The notes under the pieces: generated by a model | What the model was told of the DNA's origin: nothing | Databases searched by the model: none | The model's input: only the letters and a program-made list of their open reading frames with translations | Made by a program: the position numbers and the translations under genes | In this document: piece by piece, positions 6,864 to 9,129 of the stretch | Numbering within the stretch: position 1 is the first letter of the stretch | Layout of the letters: the number at the start of each line of letters is the position of its first letter | Source of the DNA: an uncultured Ruminococcus sp. | Lineage (GTDB): Bacteria; Bacillota; Clostridia; Oscillospirales; Ruminococcaceae | Reading direction: 5' to 3' | Assembly: GCA_946186215.1 (NCBI GenBank) | Contig: CAMHMM010000059.1 | Span: 1-9,129, forward strand | Length of the DNA stretch: 9,129 bases

Positions 6864-7211
6864 CTATTTTACAAGGGATATTTCTATTCCCACCACGCCG
6901 TATTTTTCCTGCTGCGCTCTTGTGTAGTAGGCTTCCATATCCGCTGCTTTGGCACTTGCAATATCATCCTTTGTATACCCGCATCGAAGCAGCGGCAGCT
7001 TTGCATAAAGCGTTTCAAACGAATCGAAAATATGCAGCGCTGTTACTGTCGCTTCAAGAGTGCGTGTGCTGTCCTCGGTGCATATGAAAACTATCGTATC
7101 GCCCTGCCGCAGCTTTCTTCGCTTTTCATCATACAGCCGCAGCTCTATGGTCTTTGTTCCGTCTGCGATCATTTCAAACGGCGAAAGGTCGAGCCTCATC
7201 GTGTGTGTCAT
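6864..7211 (-). CDS. ASCH-domain protein
   Basis: A 115-residue protein covering a single ASCH domain (PUA-like beta-barrel) and nothing else. The start is typical: MRLDLSPFEMIADGTKTIEL, then LRLYDEKRRKLRQGDTIVF, where the Gly-x-Lys-Thr-x-Glu-x-Arg-Leu motif is the hallmark of the proposed ligand- or RNA-binding cleft. The end, YYTRAQQEKYGVVGIEI, is the usual closing strand. ASCH proteins are thought to bind RNA or modified nucleosides, and one member (YqfB) hydrolyses N4-acetylcytidine; the activity of this one cannot be told from sequence alone. Its ATG overlaps the TGA of the upstream peptidase by four bases (ATGA) and has no good ribosome binding site of its own, which points to translational coupling. 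It ends 83 bases before the exporter operon. Confidence 0.85.
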   Translation of the reverse strand: MTHTMRLDLSPFEMIADGTKTIELRLYDEKRRKLRQGDTIVFICTEDSTRTLEATVTALHIFDSFETLYAKLPLLRCGYTKDDIASAKAADMEAYYTRAQQEKYGVVGIEISLVK

Positions 7212-8584
7212 AATACTGCGAGCCTGTATATCGTCTGTGTGTAGATAAGGATATCCTTTTTGAGTTCTTCTAAGCCGATGAATTCATCCGCACCGTGCAT
7301 ATTGTTGATATCCTCCCACTGTGCCCCGAATGCAACGCCGTTTTCTGTGTCATGTACATAGGTGCCGCCGCCGATGGCAAGGCATCTGCCCTTTAGTCCC
7401 GTGCATTCCTCATATACCGAGAGGAGCGTCTGTACGAGTTCTCCCTTTTCATCGGCTCTGTGGGGCTCGCTTCTGAGCAGCACCTTTCCCGTACCGCGGC
7501 TGTTTTTGTCAAGTATATCCGTTACCTCGCAGCTTTTGTGCGTAACAGGCAGCCTTGTGTCGGTAAGAAATACAGCTCGGCCGTCTTTGCAGTCTGCGAC
7601 TGAAAGCACCGAGGTAAGACCGCCTGAGATATCATCGCTCATGGCGATGCCTGCAGAGCGTCCGTCTGTTTCGCCGAAGGGGTACATAGCCGAGAGCATA
7701 CGCACCATTTCAGCAAGCTCTCCCTGAACGGGAAGCTCGCAGAGAAGTGACATCAATGCCGTGAGCGCGTTGCAGCCCTGTTCGGGGGTGGATGCATGTG
7801 CGCCCTTTCCGACAGCGGTGACGGTCACTAAGCCGTTTTCTTCCTTTATGCTGAAGCGCACGCCTGTATCAGCGGCGTTTCTTTCATTTATAAGCTGTGC
7901 TGCCTTCTCGGCGAGTGAGGCCTTGAGCACAGCCTCCGCTCTTTCAGGTACTGCATTTACAACGCTGCCGCCTGTGAGTGAAACAAGCTGTTCGTCACCA
8001 TATGCTCCCGAATACTCATAGCGCACCATGCCCTTTTCGGCGGTGATAACGGGAAAATCCGCATCGGGAGTGAAAAGCAGCGGTGGAAAACTTTCCTTTG
8101 TAAGGTAGTATTCTATATCCTTTGAGCTGTTTTCCTCGTTGCTGCCAAGTATCAGGCGGACATTTCTCTTTATGGGCAGTCCCATATCCTTTATTATGCG
8201 CATCGCTGTGATTACCGCCGCAGCAGGTCCCTTGTCGTCGATAGCGCCCCTGCCGTAGAGCCTGTTATTTCTGATATCGGCTGTGAATGGATCGCTCGTC
8301 CAGGTCTGGCCTGCAACGGGGACAACATCCAGATGGCAGAGTATTCCCACCTCAGCGGGGCTGTCATTGAATGAGGCAGTGATAACATAATTTTCATGGT
8401 TTTTCACCACGAATTCATCCTCCAGAGTCTCGGCAGCAAATCTCAGCACATTTGCACAGTCCCTGCCGAAGGGAGCACTGTCCTCTGCCTCACTCTGTAT
8501 GCTGGGGAATGAGATGAGCTCCGAAAGCAGCATCACAGCACTGTCCAGATACTCCTCTGCTTTTTTTCTGAAAGTTTCTATCAT
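7208..8584 (-). CDS. M20-family metallopeptidase, PepV-like dipeptidase
   Basis: A 458-residue protein, close to the about 470 residues of PepV. All M20 zinc-site motifs are present: HLDVVP (H84, D86), GRGAIDDKG (bridging D116), GSNEE (general base E150, ligand E151), FTPDADFPV (D174) and NNMHGADE (H430). H263 in KGAHASTPEQG fits the dimerisation/lid domain histidine that completes the active site, and R344 lies in the TDTRLP strand. The enzyme should cleave dipeptides with an unmodified N-terminus in the cytoplasm and so feed amino acids back to metabolism. In GGGTYVH (405-411) the residue after TY-V is His where I would expect Arg in related enzymes, judged from memory. The start at 8584 has AAGGTGA six bases upstream. 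It follows the membrane protein by 37 bases and overlaps the ASCH gene, so it belongs to the same - strand operon; there is no evident functional link to the exporter. Confidence 0.93.
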   Translation of the reverse strand: MIETFRKKAEEYLDSAVMLLSELISFPSIQSEAEDSAPFGRDCANVLRFAAETLEDEFVVKNHENYVITASFNDSPAEVGILCHLDVVPVAGQTWTSDPFTADIRNNRLYGRGAIDDKGPAAAVITAMRIIKDMGLPIKRNVRLILGSNEENSSKDIEYYLTKESFPPLLFTPDADFPVITAEKGMVRYEYSGAYGDEQLVSLTGGSVVNAVPERAEAVLKASLAEKAAQLINERNAADTGVRFSIKEENGLVTVTAVGKGAHASTPEQGCNALTALMSLLCELPVQGELAEMVRMLSAMYPFGETDGRSAGIAMSDDISGGLTSVLSVADCKDGRAVFLTDTRLPVTHKSCEVTDILDKNSRGTGKVLLRSEPHRADEKGELVQTLLSVYEECTGLKGRCLAIGGGTYVHDTENGVAFGAQWEDINNMHGADEFIGLEELKKDILIYTQTIYRLAVL

Positions 8585-8590
8585 AACATA

Positions 8591-8597
8591 TCACCTT
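8591..8597 (-). promoter_or_regulatory. Ribosome binding site of the M20 peptidase
   Basis: On the - strand the sequence reads AAGGTGA, six bases before the ATG at 8584. It fixes that start. The 37-base gap in which it sits shows no convincing terminator or promoter, consistent with read-through from the upstream membrane protein gene. Confidence 0.65.
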
Positions 8598-8621
8598 TAT
8601 AATTTGCTTGATCAACGCCGT

Positions 8622-9129
8622 TCACCTGTGTCTGTGCATATACCAGCGGTATGCGGGAAAAACGCAAAGTCCCGCAGCGAGTATGGCGGTGAATATGAAG
8701 ATCATCGCTGTCTGAAGATCATCGGGAGCAAGTATTATCCCGTGGATTATCGAGCCTCTGTTTATAAACATATTGAAGGCAAGAAACGCCATTATGCACA
8801 CTGTGGTGCAGTTGTAAAGCATTCTGTTGAAGCCGCAGGAGCAGTATATCCTCACCGTCGCGAACAGACCGAGTATAACGCTCAGTGCCATCAGTGCAAG
8901 ATGCATCAGCATCATAAAATGATCGAAGAGCATTACACAGCTCCATGAGTAATAGTAGGGCATTGCTATGAGGAGATGTACTGTGGTGATAAGCTGCGGC
9001 AGCAGTCCGCCGCCGAACAGTAGCGCATAATAGCGGCGTGCGTATTTCCGGCGCTTTCTTTCATGTGCCGCTTCTTGACGCTCCTCGCGGGATATGAGCT
9101 CTTCGTCTGTCAGGATGTTTATTGCATTT
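8622..9129 (-). CDS. Multi-pass membrane protein of unknown function (N-terminus outside window)
   Basis: The frame is open from the right edge (first full codon at 9128) to a TGA at 8622-8624, giving 168 visible residues. No start with a ribosome binding site is seen; the internal ATG at 8963 lies within a predicted helix, so the gene probably begins beyond the window. The visible N-terminal part is charged (DEELISREERQEAAHERKRR), followed by about four hydrophobic segments: RYYALLFGGGLLPQLITTVH onward, a second rich in Met and Leu (LFDHFMMLMHLALMALSVIL), a third with CIMAFLAFNMF, and a fourth with MIFIFTAILAAGLCVF, ending in a basic His-Arg tail. I do not recognise the family. It lies 37 bases upstream of the peptidase on the same strand and may share its transcript. 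Confidence 0.75.
   Translation of the reverse strand, partial: NAINILTDEELISREERQEAAHERKRRKYARRYYALLFGGGLLPQLITTVHLLIAMPYYYSWSCVMLFDHFMMLMHLALMALSVILGLFATVRIYCSCGFNRMLYNCTTVCIMAFLAFNMFINRGSIIHGIILAPDDLQTAMIFIFTAILAAGLCVFPAYRWYMHRHR

Noticed and set aside
8499..8948. A 149-codon + strand open frame over the membrane protein gene
   Set aside because: It is antisense to a frame with clear hydrophobic segments that is open to the window edge, and its product is a His/Tyr-rich composition without recognisable features.

Overview
The window looks like a chromosomal segment from a Gram-positive gut or rumen Clostridia bacterium, most likely Ruminococcus or a close Oscillospiraceae relative. This is inferred from strong AGGAGG-type ribosome binding sites, balanced base composition, tightly packed genes, a PepV-like M20 dipeptidase, and an NHLP-type peptide exporter with a very short adaptor. 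No rRNA, tRNA, CRISPR array or insertion sequence is visible. No gene-free stretch exceeds about 120 bases.

Left part, + strand (1-1825): the 3' end of a gene whose C-terminus resembles the Imm11/DUF1629 family, then an isochorismatase-family cysteine hydrolase, then a membrane-anchored alpha/beta hydrolase. The first two are almost contiguous and probably co-transcribed. The third follows after about 60 bases.

Middle (1826-1946): a convergent intergenic region with two strong inverted repeats, which likely separates the + strand genes from the - strand block.

Right part, - strand (9129 down to 1947), in transcription order: an N-terminally cut-off multi-pass membrane protein, a PepV-like M20 metallopeptidase, an ASCH-domain protein (start overlapping the previous stop), then the exporter. 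The exporter is a 140-residue HlyD-like adaptor, a C39 peptidase/permease/ATPase, and a second permease/ATPase with a non-peptidase N-terminal domain. This trio has the gene order and family features of the NHLP (NHLM) peptide export systems described with LanM-type and related natural-product clusters. The C39 half would cleave a double-glycine-type leader and the ABC pair would export the mature peptide.

The main point of interest is that the export machine is complete and intact in its motifs, but no precursor peptide or modification enzyme is visible, and the adaptor is reduced to a membrane anchor plus a small beta-rich domain. A perfect 16-bp palindrome sits just upstream of the adaptor and is a candidate operator or promoter element for the export operon.
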